From Sporomusa ovata DSM 2662 (GTDB lineage: Bacteria; Bacillota; Negativicutes; Sporomusales; Sporomusaceae): a DNA stretch of 64,000 nt. The translations under genes and the position numbers were made by a program. Each line of letters starts with the position of its first letter. Position 1 is the stretch's first letter. The DNA lies in contig NZ_ASXP01000003.1 in the NCBI RefSeq assembly GCF_000445445.1, forward strand, positions 248,001 to 312,000. The letters run 5' to 3'. This document shows positions 15,828-24,015 of this stretch, piece after piece. The notes below the pieces were generated by a model, which saw nothing but the letters and a program-made list of their open reading frames with translations, ran no database searches and was not told the DNA's origin.

Positions 15828-16052
15828 TTACTGGTTAACAAGGTTGTTCAAATCTTGTCGAACAATGTCCACCAGCGAATTTTTCTGCAGACTAGCCAAA
15901 CCCTCAGCGACTGCGAAAATATCGCTATCCGTTGCGGCCGCTTTGACATTGGCAAATGTCCGGGACCGGTAAACCGGGTCGCCGCTGGCATTTACACCAG
16001 TCTGCACCTTGAGCACCAGCTTGACACTTTGCGGTACTTTTACTACTGCCAT
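15828..16052 (-). CDS. DUF1659 family protein
   Basis: 74-aa protein starting ATG 16052 after AAAGGGGGTGAGG. The beta-rich start (VVKVPQSVKLVLKVQTGVN) and RSRTFANVKAAATDSDIFAV fit DUF1659, which almost always precedes DUF2922. No catalytic motif is visible. The small size and paired occurrence with DUF2922 suggest the two proteins may act together, which is inference. Confidence 0.86.
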   Translation of the reverse strand: MAVVKVPQSVKLVLKVQTGVNASGDPVYRSRTFANVKAAATDSDIFAVAEGLASLQKNSLVDIVRQDLNNLVNQ

Positions 16053-16098
16053 TTCCTCACCCCCTTTATACTCGCATACATTCCGGGGAGTTGAGCTT

Positions 16099-16701
16099 TT
16101 AAATGGAGAGGTAGATGGAATTTTTCCTTAATTCCTTTTTAAGCCGGGCTAATCCCCGCTGGCGCAAGCTATATACTGCCTGGGGCGAAACTCCGAGCTC
16201 TGCTGCCACATCAGCTAAACGTGCTTCACCTAACATAGTCTTTACTATCGCTATCTGCTGCTTGGCAGGCAAGGTGGCTAAGACTTCGCAAACGGCGGCG
16301 GTAGTCAGCCGCGCCTCGACCTCAGTCTCCACGTCGCCGGCAGCAGCCAGCGTTTCCAGCCAACTCGGCGCTGACTTCTCCTCGTCACCAGTACTGCCTC
16401 TGTCCAGCGGCATTTCCTGCTGCCAGCGCCGGCGTTCCCGCTTAAATAGATTCCACATCGCATATTTCACCCGGCTCTCGACATAGCCGGCAAACCGGAC
16501 ACCGGCAGTCTGATCATAACTCTGTACTGCCGTCGCTACGGCCAACCAACCTTCGGCTATGGCGTCCTCTTTTATCCCTTTCAAATGCGGCTGATTGGCA
16601 TATTTTTTTACTAAGCCGGTAAACCGCTGACAAACTTCCGCAAATGCCGCCCCGCCCGGACTTTCGGTCTGAGCTTTTATAACCAGCTGTTCCAAATTCA
16701 T
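16099..16701 (-). CDS. Sigma-70 family RNA polymerase sigma factor
   Basis: 200-aa sigma factor with region 2 (about 25-95: EDAIAEGWLAVATAVQSYD, FAGYVESRVKYAMWNLFKRE) and region 4 (about 140-195: LPAKQQIAIVKTMLGEARLA, then AAELGVSPQAVYSLRQRG). No anti-sigma partner gene of known type is adjacent. It lies immediately upstream of the DUF1659-DUF2922-YvrJ genes and may direct their transcription, as sigma genes commonly accompany this cassette. Start ATG 16701 has AGGTG six bases upstream; GTG 16710 is the alternative. Confidence 0.85.
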   Translation of the reverse strand: MNLEQLVIKAQTESPGGAAFAEVCQRFTGLVKKYANQPHLKGIKEDAIAEGWLAVATAVQSYDQTAGVRFAGYVESRVKYAMWNLFKRERRRWQQEMPLDRGSTGDEEKSAPSWLETLAAAGDVETEVEARLTTAAVCEVLATLPAKQQIAIVKTMLGEARLADVAAELGVSPQAVYSLRQRGLARLKKELRKNSIYLSI

Positions 16702-16782
16702 TATCCTCACCTGTCGGCGAGGAACCGGTTCCTCTGTATTAGCGCTTGCAGTAAGAATAACACCCTGGATAAAAGAAAAACA

Positions 16783-16825
16783 AAAACCGCTTTGCCTTAG
16801 TTAAATGACTAAGGCAAAACGGATT
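16783..16825 (-). terminator. Terminator of the ABC-F gene
   Basis: TTTGCCTTAG and CTAAGGCAAA form a 10-bp stem extended, past one mismatch, by CCG/CGG. On the minus strand TTTTTGTTTTTC follows. It lies about 80 nt past the stop of the ABC-F gene, between it and the sigma factor gene. Confidence 0.85.
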
Positions 16826-16905
16826 TTCAAAATTAGACCATATTTTACAATTATTTCCAATTTTTTATGTATATACGACACTAACTAGGAAAATAGTACA
16901 AAATT

Positions 16906-18819
16906 TTATTCTGTCAGTTCCAGCCACGCAGTGTACTTCTCATCAAGTTCCGCCTGCCGGGCCGCATATTCGTCAGCTACTTCCCGGCTATGTTGTGCCT
17001 CAGCATGACTGGCCGGATCATTTAGCCTAACCTCAAGAGCCGCCAGTTCATGCTCCAGCATGGCAATCTCCTCTTCCAGCTTTTTAGCAAGCTTGGCCGG
17101 ATCAGATTTGCGCCAACTCCCACCTTTGCCATCGACCTGCAGCTGGGCCGTTTTTTCCTGCTTATTGTTTTGTTGCTTATGAGCAGCCGGCCGACTGGCG
17201 GCCTGTGCCGCAGCTTTGGCTGCAGCGGCCTTTTTATCATGGTAATAGCTGTAGTTGCCGGCATACTCGGTCAACTGTCCACCATCTAACTCGACCATGC
17301 GGTTAGCCACTTTGTCAAGAAAATAGCGATCATGCGACACTGTCAAAAAAGTCCCGGGAAAGTTCATGATCGCTTCTTCCACAGCCTCCCGCGCAGCAAT
17401 ATCAAGATGGTTGGTAGGTTCATCCAGAATGAGAAAATTGGCCCCGGCCAGCATAAGCTTTAACAGCGCCAACCGTGCCTTTTCACCACCGGAGAGATCG
17501 CCTACCTGCTTGTATACTTCCTCGCCACGAAATAGAAATGCCCCCAGGTAATGACGCGTCCGCTCTTCACTAAAAGCAAATTCCCTCATAACCTCATCAA
17601 GCACACTATTGCTGTCTGTAAGTGTCTCATGCTCTTGGGCAAAATACCCCAGTCGCACCCGGCTTCCCAGCTTGACCTTGCCGTGCTTGGCCATGATGTC
17701 CCCTGTTAGTAGTTTTAACAGTGTTGTCTTACCTGCTCCGTTCGGCCCAACCAGCGCCACACCATCGCCGCGCCGCACCAACAGCGACACCTTATCAAGT
17801 ACGGTCTTATCGCCATAGCCGGCCACCACCTCCCCCAGTTCCGCCACTCGTTCAGCACATTCTGCCGGTGGATTAAAGGTAAAAAAGTCAAACCCTTTCA
17901 TATCTTCCGGGCGGGCCAGTCGAGCTAACCGGCTGAGCTGACTTTGCCTTCCGCGTGCCTGTTTGGACTTAATACCTGCCCGATAGCGATCAATGTATTC
18001 CTCTGTTTTAGCAATAAAAGCCTGCTGCTTACCATACGCCTTTTCCTGTGCCGCCAGCTTTTCCGTCTTTTTCTGCAAATATTCACTGTAGTTGCCGCTA
18101 TAATCGGCAATACTGCCATTTTCAATAGCCAGTATTCTCTCAGCTACCGTATCAAGAAAATAGCGGTCATGCGATATCACCAGTACAGCCCCGGAATAAC
18201 CGGTCAAAAATTCCTCCAGCCACTCCACCATCCCCAAATCAAGATGGTTTGTCGGTTCATCCAAAAATAAAAAATCAGGCTGACGAATAAGCGCCCGCGC
18301 CAGACAGATCCGTGTCTTTTGCCCCCCGGAGAATTCATTCGTACGGCGCGTCAATTCTTCAGCGGTAAAGCCCAAACCAAAAGCTACCCGGCGAACGGAA
18401 TTCTCAACCTCATAGCCGCCGCCCCGCTCAAAGCGCTCCACAGCCTGCGCATACTCCTTCATACATTTTTCAAGCTTGTCCGCATGCTTTTCACTGGCAA
18501 TAGAGGCTTCCAACCGGCGCATATCATGCTGCCAGCCCAGCACATCACCAAAAGCGCCTGCCAGTTCCTCATACAGCGTATTATCACCCAGACCGGTATC
18601 TTGTTCCACATAACCGATCCGTTCCCCTGGAGTCAATGCAACGTGGCCGCTGTCCGGCTTTTCAAAACCCAGTAAACAGCGCACTAAGGTGGTCTTGCCC
18701 ACACCATTAGGTCCAATTAGGCCTACCTTTTCCCCACGCCGCACTTGAAAATTAATATCTGAAAAAATATTTTGTATACCATAGGCCTTACTTAGACCGC
18801 GAACTTCCAATAAACTCAT
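16906..18819 (-). CDS. ABC-F family ATP-binding protein (ribosome-associated)
   Basis: Soluble protein with two ABC ATPase domains and no membrane part, the ABC-F class that binds the ribosomal E site and relieves stalling or antibiotic inhibition. Domain 1: Walker A GPNGVGKTTL, signature FSGGQKTRICLARAL, Walker B FLFLDEPTNHLD. An interdomain linker (about 245-320) is rich in Lys and Arg. Domain 2: GPNGAGKTTLLKLL, LSGGEKARLALLKLML, FLILDEPTNHLD. A Lys/Ala-rich linker and C-terminal coiled coil (about 540-637) resemble the YdiF/Uup type. ATG 18819 follows GGAGGGAACAC; the upstream extension to 18873 lacks an SD. Confidence 0.94.
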   Translation of the reverse strand: MSLLEVRGLSKAYGIQNIFSDINFQVRRGEKVGLIGPNGVGKTTLVRCLLGFEKPDSGHVALTPGERIGYVEQDTGLGDNTLYEELAGAFGDVLGWQHDMRRLEASIASEKHADKLEKCMKEYAQAVERFERGGGYEVENSVRRVAFGLGFTAEELTRRTNEFSGGQKTRICLARALIRQPDFLFLDEPTNHLDLGMVEWLEEFLTGYSGAVLVISHDRYFLDTVAERILAIENGSIADYSGNYSEYLQKKTEKLAAQEKAYGKQQAFIAKTEEYIDRYRAGIKSKQARGRQSQLSRLARLARPEDMKGFDFFTFNPPAECAERVAELGEVVAGYGDKTVLDKVSLLVRRGDGVALVGPNGAGKTTLLKLLTGDIMAKHGKVKLGSRVRLGYFAQEHETLTDSNSVLDEVMREFAFSEERTRHYLGAFLFRGEEVYKQVGDLSGGEKARLALLKLMLAGANFLILDEPTNHLDIAAREAVEEAIMNFPGTFLTVSHDRYFLDKVANRMVELDGGQLTEYAGNYSYYHDKKAAAAKAAAQAASRPAAHKQQNNKQEKTAQLQVDGKGGSWRKSDPAKLAKKLEEEIAMLEHELAALEVRLNDPASHAEAQHSREVADEYAARQAELDEKYTAWLELTE

Positions 18820-18915
18820 GTGTTCCCTCCTGTCTGCCACTACTATTGTATCGATTACCGCAGTTAGATACAATAGCGAGATTGTTTCGCTAACGCTTGC
18901 AATCTCGCACCCTCT

Positions 18916-19392
18916 TTAGCTATCACTTCTGAATGCTACATCCCGCTGATTTTGTTTTAGCAGTGCTGACACCACAAGCATAAACTGCTTGCTTTTAAGC
19001 CGTCCGGTTAAATCAAGCACATGTACCACCGCCCCCCGGCATAATGGCAATACCTCAACCACCGGCCGCGATGACCGTGGCGCGCTGACCACCGTCAAGA
19101 CTGTCATCTCTTCAGCCAGCCGACGTAAAATCGTCGGAGTCAGATCATCGGAGCCACAATCCACCACAATAGCATCATATTCATGGCCGCCATCTGCCAT
19201 TTCATTAACCAAGTATCGCAGCAATTCTTCCACTTCATACTCCATATTATAAACAAGAATCACAAAGCTGGCATCAGGCAACTGCACAAATTGTAACGTA
19301 GTAAACCAGGTCCACACATCTTTGCTAATATACCATAAGCCATATAGGGCCAGTGAAACCAGAATAACACTTGCAGAATATGACAAAAGCAT
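18916..19392 (-). CDS. Membrane-anchored glycosyltransferase-like small protein
   Basis: 158-aa protein with one N-terminal membrane helix (SASVILVSLALYGLWYISKDV, about residues 5-25) followed by a domain resembling the start of GT-A family 2 glycosyltransferases: DASFVILVYNMEYEVEELLR, then DAIVVDCGSDDLTPTILRRL. The DCGSDD element mimics the sugar-nucleotide-binding DDxSxD region. The acceptor-binding half is absent, so it is probably not a full transferase. The start codon and SD AAAGGGG lie in a strong hairpin. It follows the DegU-like gene. Function is unknown. Confidence 0.7.
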   Translation of the reverse strand: MLLSYSASVILVSLALYGLWYISKDVWTWFTTLQFVQLPDASFVILVYNMEYEVEELLRYLVNEMADGGHEYDAIVVDCGSDDLTPTILRRLAEEMTVLTVVSAPRSSRPVVEVLPLCRGAVVHVLDLTGRLKSKQFMLVVSALLKQNQRDVAFRSDS

Positions 19393-19429
19393 ACTATCCT
19401 ACCCCTTTCACTTTGGGATAGGATAGTAT
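19391..19429 (-). promoter_or_regulatory. Hairpin covering SD and start codon of the 18916-19392 gene
   Basis: ATACTATCCTA (19391-19401) is perfectly complementary to TAGGATAGTAT (19419-19429), extended by CCC/GGG with one bulge and a short loop. In the minus-strand mRNA the downstream arm contains the SD AAAGGGG region and touches the ATG at 19392. Folding would hide both. No U-tract follows, so a terminator role for the preceding regulator gene is less likely, though attenuation is possible. Confidence 0.6.
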
Positions 19430-19453
19430 ATGCACGCTACTATATAAGTGCCA

Positions 19454-20131
19454 TCAATCCAGTACTACAATCTTGTTCTTAATGGCATATAACACGGCCT
19501 GGGTGCGGTCAACCACACTGATCTTGCGGAAAATATTAGTCAAGTGATTCTTTACCGTTTTTTCACTTAAAAATAGTTCCTGCGCAATTTCCTGATTATT
19601 CATTCCCCGCCCGATAAGCTTCAGCACTTCCACTTCACGGTATGTCAACCGTTCTTCCTTGCTGCTGCGGCGCTCCTGCGGCGTTACCCTTCGCTCTTCC
19701 TGGCGAGAAAACTCGCCAAATAACCGTTTTGCCAGTGTCGGATAGATAAAAGACTGACCCTCATATACCATGCGGATAGCCTTAACCAGCATGCCTGGCT
19801 CAATGTCTTTTAAAAGATACCCATCTGCACCGGACTTAATGACATCCAAAACATAGCTTTCATCATCTTGTATGGTCAAAATAACAACTTTTACCAGCGA
19901 ATTGTCAGCCTTGAGACGCTTCGTTACCTCCAACCCATTCATATGCGGCATATTCACATCAAGTAACAGTATATCCGGCTTCAGGCTTTCAATCTTGCTA
20001 ATGGCTTCTTCGCCGTCAGCCGCCTCGCCAATTACATCCAAGTCAGGTTCCAAAGACAGCACATTCTTTATTCCTTGCCTGAGAAGTGCGTGATCGTCAG
20101 CAATAACTATTTTAATTGGCAAAAAGTTCAC
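19454..20131 (-). CDS. DegU/NarL-type response regulator
   Basis: 225-aa regulator with a receiver domain (residues 1-125: acidic pair DDH near residue 12, phospho-acceptor Asp in DILLLDVNMPHMNG, Thr in VVILTIQ, Lys in YLLKDI) and a LuxR-type helix-turn-helix (about 160-220: LTYREVEVLKLIGRGMNNQE, LFLSEKTVKNHLTNIFRKI). The linker is charged. Residues for phosphorylation are intact but no histidine kinase gene lies nearby. Its ATG overlaps the pgi stop (20128-20131), so translation is coupled to glucose-6-phosphate isomerase. Confidence 0.92.
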   Translation of the reverse strand: MNFLPIKIVIADDHALLRQGIKNVLSLEPDLDVIGEAADGEEAISKIESLKPDILLLDVNMPHMNGLEVTKRLKADNSLVKVVILTIQDDESYVLDVIKSGADGYLLKDIEPGMLVKAIRMVYEGQSFIYPTLAKRLFGEFSRQEERRVTPQERRSSKEERLTYREVEVLKLIGRGMNNQEIAQELFLSEKTVKNHLTNIFRKISVVDRTQAVLYAIKNKIVVLD

Positions 20132-21567
20132 CTTCTACATTTTTTTAGCATCGGCCCCAGCAGTCGCTTATACGCTTCAACCCCTGGCTGATTGAACGCA
20201 TCCACATCAGCCAATTCACCTTCATAGGCCACCGATAAGGCCAGAAGATATAACAACTCACCCAGATGAAAGTCATTCATCTCCGGCAGCACAAAAGCAG
20301 CATTAAAGCGGCCATCACCACTAAGTGCCGCCGCGTTAGCTTTTCTTGCGGCTTCCAGGGCCTGACTAAGCTGTAAACCCGCGATGTCCGACAGCGCAGC
20401 CGCCGCCGGGAAAGCATCTGGTATCACAGGGTCGCTAGCCCACTCAGCAACCTTGACAAATTGCACAATCTTGTCCCTTTTTCCATCTTGATGCTGCTGC
20501 GTCTGGGCATGCATGTCAGTTGTACCCACAGCAACAACCGGCGTCCGTCCGTAGAGCACCTCCCGCCCTGAGCGGTCAGTCCGCTTACCTAGCGACTCAG
20601 CCAATAGCTGGACATACCACTCGGCAACTGACTTGAGATAGTCGGCATAAGGCATAAATACTTCAATATCCCGCCCATAGTTAGCAGCCGCCAAGTACTT
20701 AAGTACCGCATTAAGCATGGCCGGATTATGCCAGATATCTTCTGTCTTACAGGCCTCATCCATCGCCCTGGCCCCGGCTAAAAAACCGTCAATATCGAAG
20801 CCAATACAGGCCGCCGTCACCAGTCCGACTTCCGAAAACACACTAAACCGGCCACCAACCCCCTCAGGAACGCTAAACATCGGCCAGCCCTGTTCACCAG
20901 CCAGCTTATGCAACAAGGTCTCCTGCGCGCCTGTTGCCAGGTCGGTAACAGCAACCACCTGCAGCACAATATCCGGAGCTGCTTGCTTAAGAGCATCGTA
21001 TACCACCATAAAAGTCGACATCGTATCAAGCGTAGAACCTGACTTAGAAATGACGATCAGCATAACACTCTGCGCCTCAGCCTTAATCTGCTCCACAAGT
21101 TCCATCGTCCGGCGAGGATCAATATTATTGCCACTAAAATACAGCTTCGGATACCCCTGTCGCTCCTCACTGCTCTTACTGTTCCAAAACTCGCCACAGT
21201 GCACATCAAACAGCACCTTATTGCCGAGATAAGACCCGCCGATGCCAAAAGATAGTACCGCATCCACCTTATGCCTCAGTGACTGACCAAATTCTTTAAG
21301 CCTGGCGATTGAGGCCGGACTGTTTAGCCTGCCTTCCTCTACATATGGCAGTTGACTAAATAATACTTTCTCAGGTGTTCCATCTTTAGACAAATGGCCG
21401 CGTATTTCACCAGTTGCCCGCATATGCTCTATCGCCTTGTGAGCAGCATTAATACGGGCGGCGATAGCAATAACATCTGCTTGGGTCACAAATCCCTGAC
21501 CATAAAGATTACTATAATCAAAAGAAAACCCTGATGGCAAAGTAACTATTGCTGATTGCCTATCCAT
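20128..21567 (-). CDS. pgi: Glucose-6-phosphate isomerase
   Basis: Interconverts glucose-6-phosphate and fructose-6-phosphate in glycolysis and sugar-nucleotide supply. The 479-aa product has GIGGSYLGNKV, the phosphate-binding ISKSGSTLDTM and GGRFSVFSEVGL (PGI signature 1). Catalytic Glu is in QLLAESLGKRTD and His in AQTQQHQDGKRDK. It is the first of a set feeding polysaccharide precursors: galU lies 22 bp upstream and the phosphohexomutase gene ahead of that, all co-oriented. Confidence 0.94.
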   Translation of the reverse strand: MDRQSAIVTLPSGFSFDYSNLYGQGFVTQADVIAIAARINAAHKAIEHMRATGEIRGHLSKDGTPEKVLFSQLPYVEEGRLNSPASIARLKEFGQSLRHKVDAVLSFGIGGSYLGNKVLFDVHCGEFWNSKSSEERQGYPKLYFSGNNIDPRRTMELVEQIKAEAQSVMLIVISKSGSTLDTMSTFMVVYDALKQAAPDIVLQVVAVTDLATGAQETLLHKLAGEQGWPMFSVPEGVGGRFSVFSEVGLVTAACIGFDIDGFLAGARAMDEACKTEDIWHNPAMLNAVLKYLAAANYGRDIEVFMPYADYLKSVAEWYVQLLAESLGKRTDRSGREVLYGRTPVVAVGTTDMHAQTQQHQDGKRDKIVQFVKVAEWASDPVIPDAFPAAAALSDIAGLQLSQALEAARKANAAALSGDGRFNAAFVLPEMNDFHLGELLYLLALSVAYEGELADVDAFNQPGVEAYKRLLGPMLKKCRR

Positions 21568-21589
21568 GCCAGCCTCCCTTAGTCTTATT

Positions 21590-22504
21590 TTACTGTTCTT
21601 CCTTTGTCGCCGCAGAATCTTTCCCTAGCTGCCCCACCATTTTCAGCAAATAACGCAAAAATGGTTCCCTAAGTTCAGGACGTTTTAAGGCATACTCCAC
21701 CGTTGCCTCCAGATACCCCTGCTTATCACCAATATCATAGCGGCGCCCCTCAAAACTATAGGCATATACTGGTTTAAAAGCAGCCAGGCGGCGCAGCGCA
21801 TCTGTCAGCTGGATTTCGCCGCCCCGCCCTGGCGGTGTATCTTCCAGAAGATAAAAAATTTCCGGTTCAATCACATACCGCCCCAATACAGCAAGCTGGG
21901 ACGGTGCTTCCTCCATTGTCGGCTTTTCTACCAAATCAACGGCTCGCCACAGATTATCCTTCACCAGTTCAGGCTTGACAATACCATAGCTAGATACTTT
22001 TTGCTTCGGCACTTCCTGGACCCCAAGAATAGTACCCTGACGATCGTCATAGGCATCCATCAGTTGCCTAAGACAAGGCACATTGGCATCAATAATATCA
22101 TCACCAAGCAGCACAGCAAACGGTTCATTGCCGACAAACTGCTTAGCACACAGCACAGCATGCCCCAGCCCCTTGGCTTCTTTCTGGCGCACATAGTGAA
22201 TCGTAACCTCCGCAAGCTCCTCCACCAGCCCCAGAAGCTCGAATTTACCCTGGGCCTTAAGCGTCATTTCCAGCTCAATCGCCCGGTCAAAATGATCCTC
22301 AATCGCCCGTTTGTTCCGGCCGGTAATAATAAGGATTTCCTCAATACCAGACTGAATCGCTTCCTCGATAATAAACTGAATAGCAGGTTTATCCACAATT
22401 GGCAGCATCTCCTTGGGCTGGGCCTTAGTAGCCGGCAAAAACCGGGTTCCCAGACCGGCCGCAGGAATGATCGCCTTTTTTATTTTTGGGTGAGCTTTAG
22501 ACAT
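21590..22504 (-). CDS. galU: UTP-glucose-1-phosphate uridylyltransferase, copy 1
   Basis: Makes UDP-glucose from UTP and glucose-1-phosphate, the precursor for UDP-galactose (GalE) and UDP-glucuronate (Ugd), both encoded here. The 304-aa product has the nucleotide-binding AAGLGTRFLPATKAQPKEM, ITGRNKRAIEDHFD, LLGDDIID and VEKPT motifs. A second copy at 50727-51686 is highly similar over its whole length. It lies in a unit between the phosphohexomutase and pgi genes. Confidence 0.95.
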   Translation of the reverse strand: MSKAHPKIKKAIIPAAGLGTRFLPATKAQPKEMLPIVDKPAIQFIIEEAIQSGIEEILIITGRNKRAIEDHFDRAIELEMTLKAQGKFELLGLVEELAEVTIHYVRQKEAKGLGHAVLCAKQFVGNEPFAVLLGDDIIDANVPCLRQLMDAYDDRQGTILGVQEVPKQKVSSYGIVKPELVKDNLWRAVDLVEKPTMEEAPSQLAVLGRYVIEPEIFYLLEDTPPGRGGEIQLTDALRRLAAFKPVYAYSFEGRRYDIGDKQGYLEATVEYALKRPELREPFLRYLLKMVGQLGKDSAATKEEQ

Positions 22505-22526
22505 ATTCTCAGTCCCTTCTTTTAAT

Positions 22527-23888
22527 CTACCCCCGGATCAGCGCCAACAATTCCCGGGTCTTCTCTTCCATTAGCTTGACATCACAGCGTGACTCTACAT
22601 TAAGCCTGAGCACCGGCTCCGTATTCGACATCCTCACATTAAACCGCCACTTGTCATACTCCACACTTAGTCCGTCAACACGTTCAATCTTCAGCGCCCC
22701 TGGTGTATACTTTTCCTCAATCTGCTGAATAACAGCCCTGGCATCAGCTACCGTGCTGTTAATTTCGCCACTTACCGGATAGCAAGCCACTCTTTCCCGC
22801 ATCAGCACTGATAATGGCTTACCCTCGCGACAGAGAATTTCCAGCACTAAGAGCCAGGGAATCATGCCACTGTCACAATAAGAAAAGTCCTTGAAATAAT
22901 GATGGGCCGACATCTCCCCGCCATATACAGCATCCTCCTTACGCATCCGCTCTTTGATAAAAGCATGACCGCTTTTGGACAACACCGGAATCCCGCCCGC
23001 TTTCTCCACAAGTTCAATCGTGTTCCAAGTCAGGCGTGGATCGTATATAATCTTAGACCCAGGCCGGCGCTGCAGAAAAGCCTGTGCCAAAAAGCCGACA
23101 AGATAATATCCTTCAATAAAGTCCCCTTTTTCATCAAACAAAAAGCACCGGTCAAAATCCCCGTCCCAGGCAATACCAACATCAGCGCCATTCTCACGCA
23201 CTGCCTTGGCAGTCACTTCGCGATTCTCAATCAGCAAGGGATTCGGCACCCCATTAGGAAAATTGCCGTCAGGCTGGTGGTTGACTTTGATGAACTCAAA
23301 CGGCAGGTACGGCTCAAGCGCATCAATCACGGCCCCAGCGCCACCATTACCGGCATTTACAACCACCTTTAGCGGTTTAAGTGCAGCCTTGTCCACATAG
23401 GTGAGTAAGTGCTCAATATAATCTTTTAGAATATCAACACAAGTGACCTTCCCAGGAATAATATTCTTGCTAACTGGCGGGAATTCACCGGTAACCACCT
23501 GTTCCTCAAGCTCCTTAAGACCAGTGTCACCACTGATTGGCCTGGACTCTGCCCGCACCAGCTTCATACCATTATAATCCTTAGGATTATGGCTGGCCGT
23601 AATCATAATACCACCGTCCAGCTTTAAATGTGCAGTAGCAAAATAGATCTGCTCTGTCCCGCACAAGCCGATATCAACAACATCACAACCCATTTCCGTA
23701 AGCCCTTTAATTACTGCGCTTTTAAAGGCAGGACCTGACAACCGAATATCATTACCAACAGCCACTTTTTTGGCCGCAACTATATCGACAAAGGCACGTC
23801 CAATGCGATATGCCATTGCCTCATTCAATTCCTCTGGAACCTTCCCGCGAATATCATACGCTTTAAATGCAGCCCGTTTAATTTCCAT
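22527..23888 (-). CDS. Phosphomannomutase/phosphoglucomutase
   Basis: Moves phosphate between C6 and C1 of hexoses, supplying glucose-1-phosphate to GalU and RmlA and mannose-1-phosphate to the ManC-type enzyme. The 453-aa product has substrate-entry YDIRGKVP, catalytic phosphoserine loop ITASHNPKDYNG, metal loop DGDFDRCFLFDE, sugar loop GGEMSAHHYF and phosphate-binding MSNTEPVLRLNVE near the end. GGGCGGGATCACA precedes ATG 23888; the upstream nine codons (to 23915) are unlikely to be translated. Confidence 0.94.
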   Translation of the reverse strand: MEIKRAAFKAYDIRGKVPEELNEAMAYRIGRAFVDIVAAKKVAVGNDIRLSGPAFKSAVIKGLTEMGCDVVDIGLCGTEQIYFATAHLKLDGGIMITASHNPKDYNGMKLVRAESRPISGDTGLKELEEQVVTGEFPPVSKNIIPGKVTCVDILKDYIEHLLTYVDKAALKPLKVVVNAGNGGAGAVIDALEPYLPFEFIKVNHQPDGNFPNGVPNPLLIENREVTAKAVRENGADVGIAWDGDFDRCFLFDEKGDFIEGYYLVGFLAQAFLQRRPGSKIIYDPRLTWNTIELVEKAGGIPVLSKSGHAFIKERMRKEDAVYGGEMSAHHYFKDFSYCDSGMIPWLLVLEILCREGKPLSVLMRERVACYPVSGEINSTVADARAVIQQIEEKYTPGALKIERVDGLSVEYDKWRFNVRMSNTEPVLRLNVESRCDVKLMEEKTRELLALIRG

Positions 23889-24015
23889 TGTGATCCCGCC
23901 CTTTCTTTTTCTCAACCATATACTATATACTACACCAAATAAAAATATTCCTGTACAGCCTAGCTGCCAGGAATATTTTTTAGCGTTTCAAGCTGAAATT
24001 GTATGCCTGGATTCC

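Noticed and set aside
18876..18908. Inverted repeat GCGAGATTG/CAATCTCGC as terminator
   Set aside because: Nine-bp stem with a 15-nt loop and no U-tract, within the stretch between two genes of the same direction; too weak to call.
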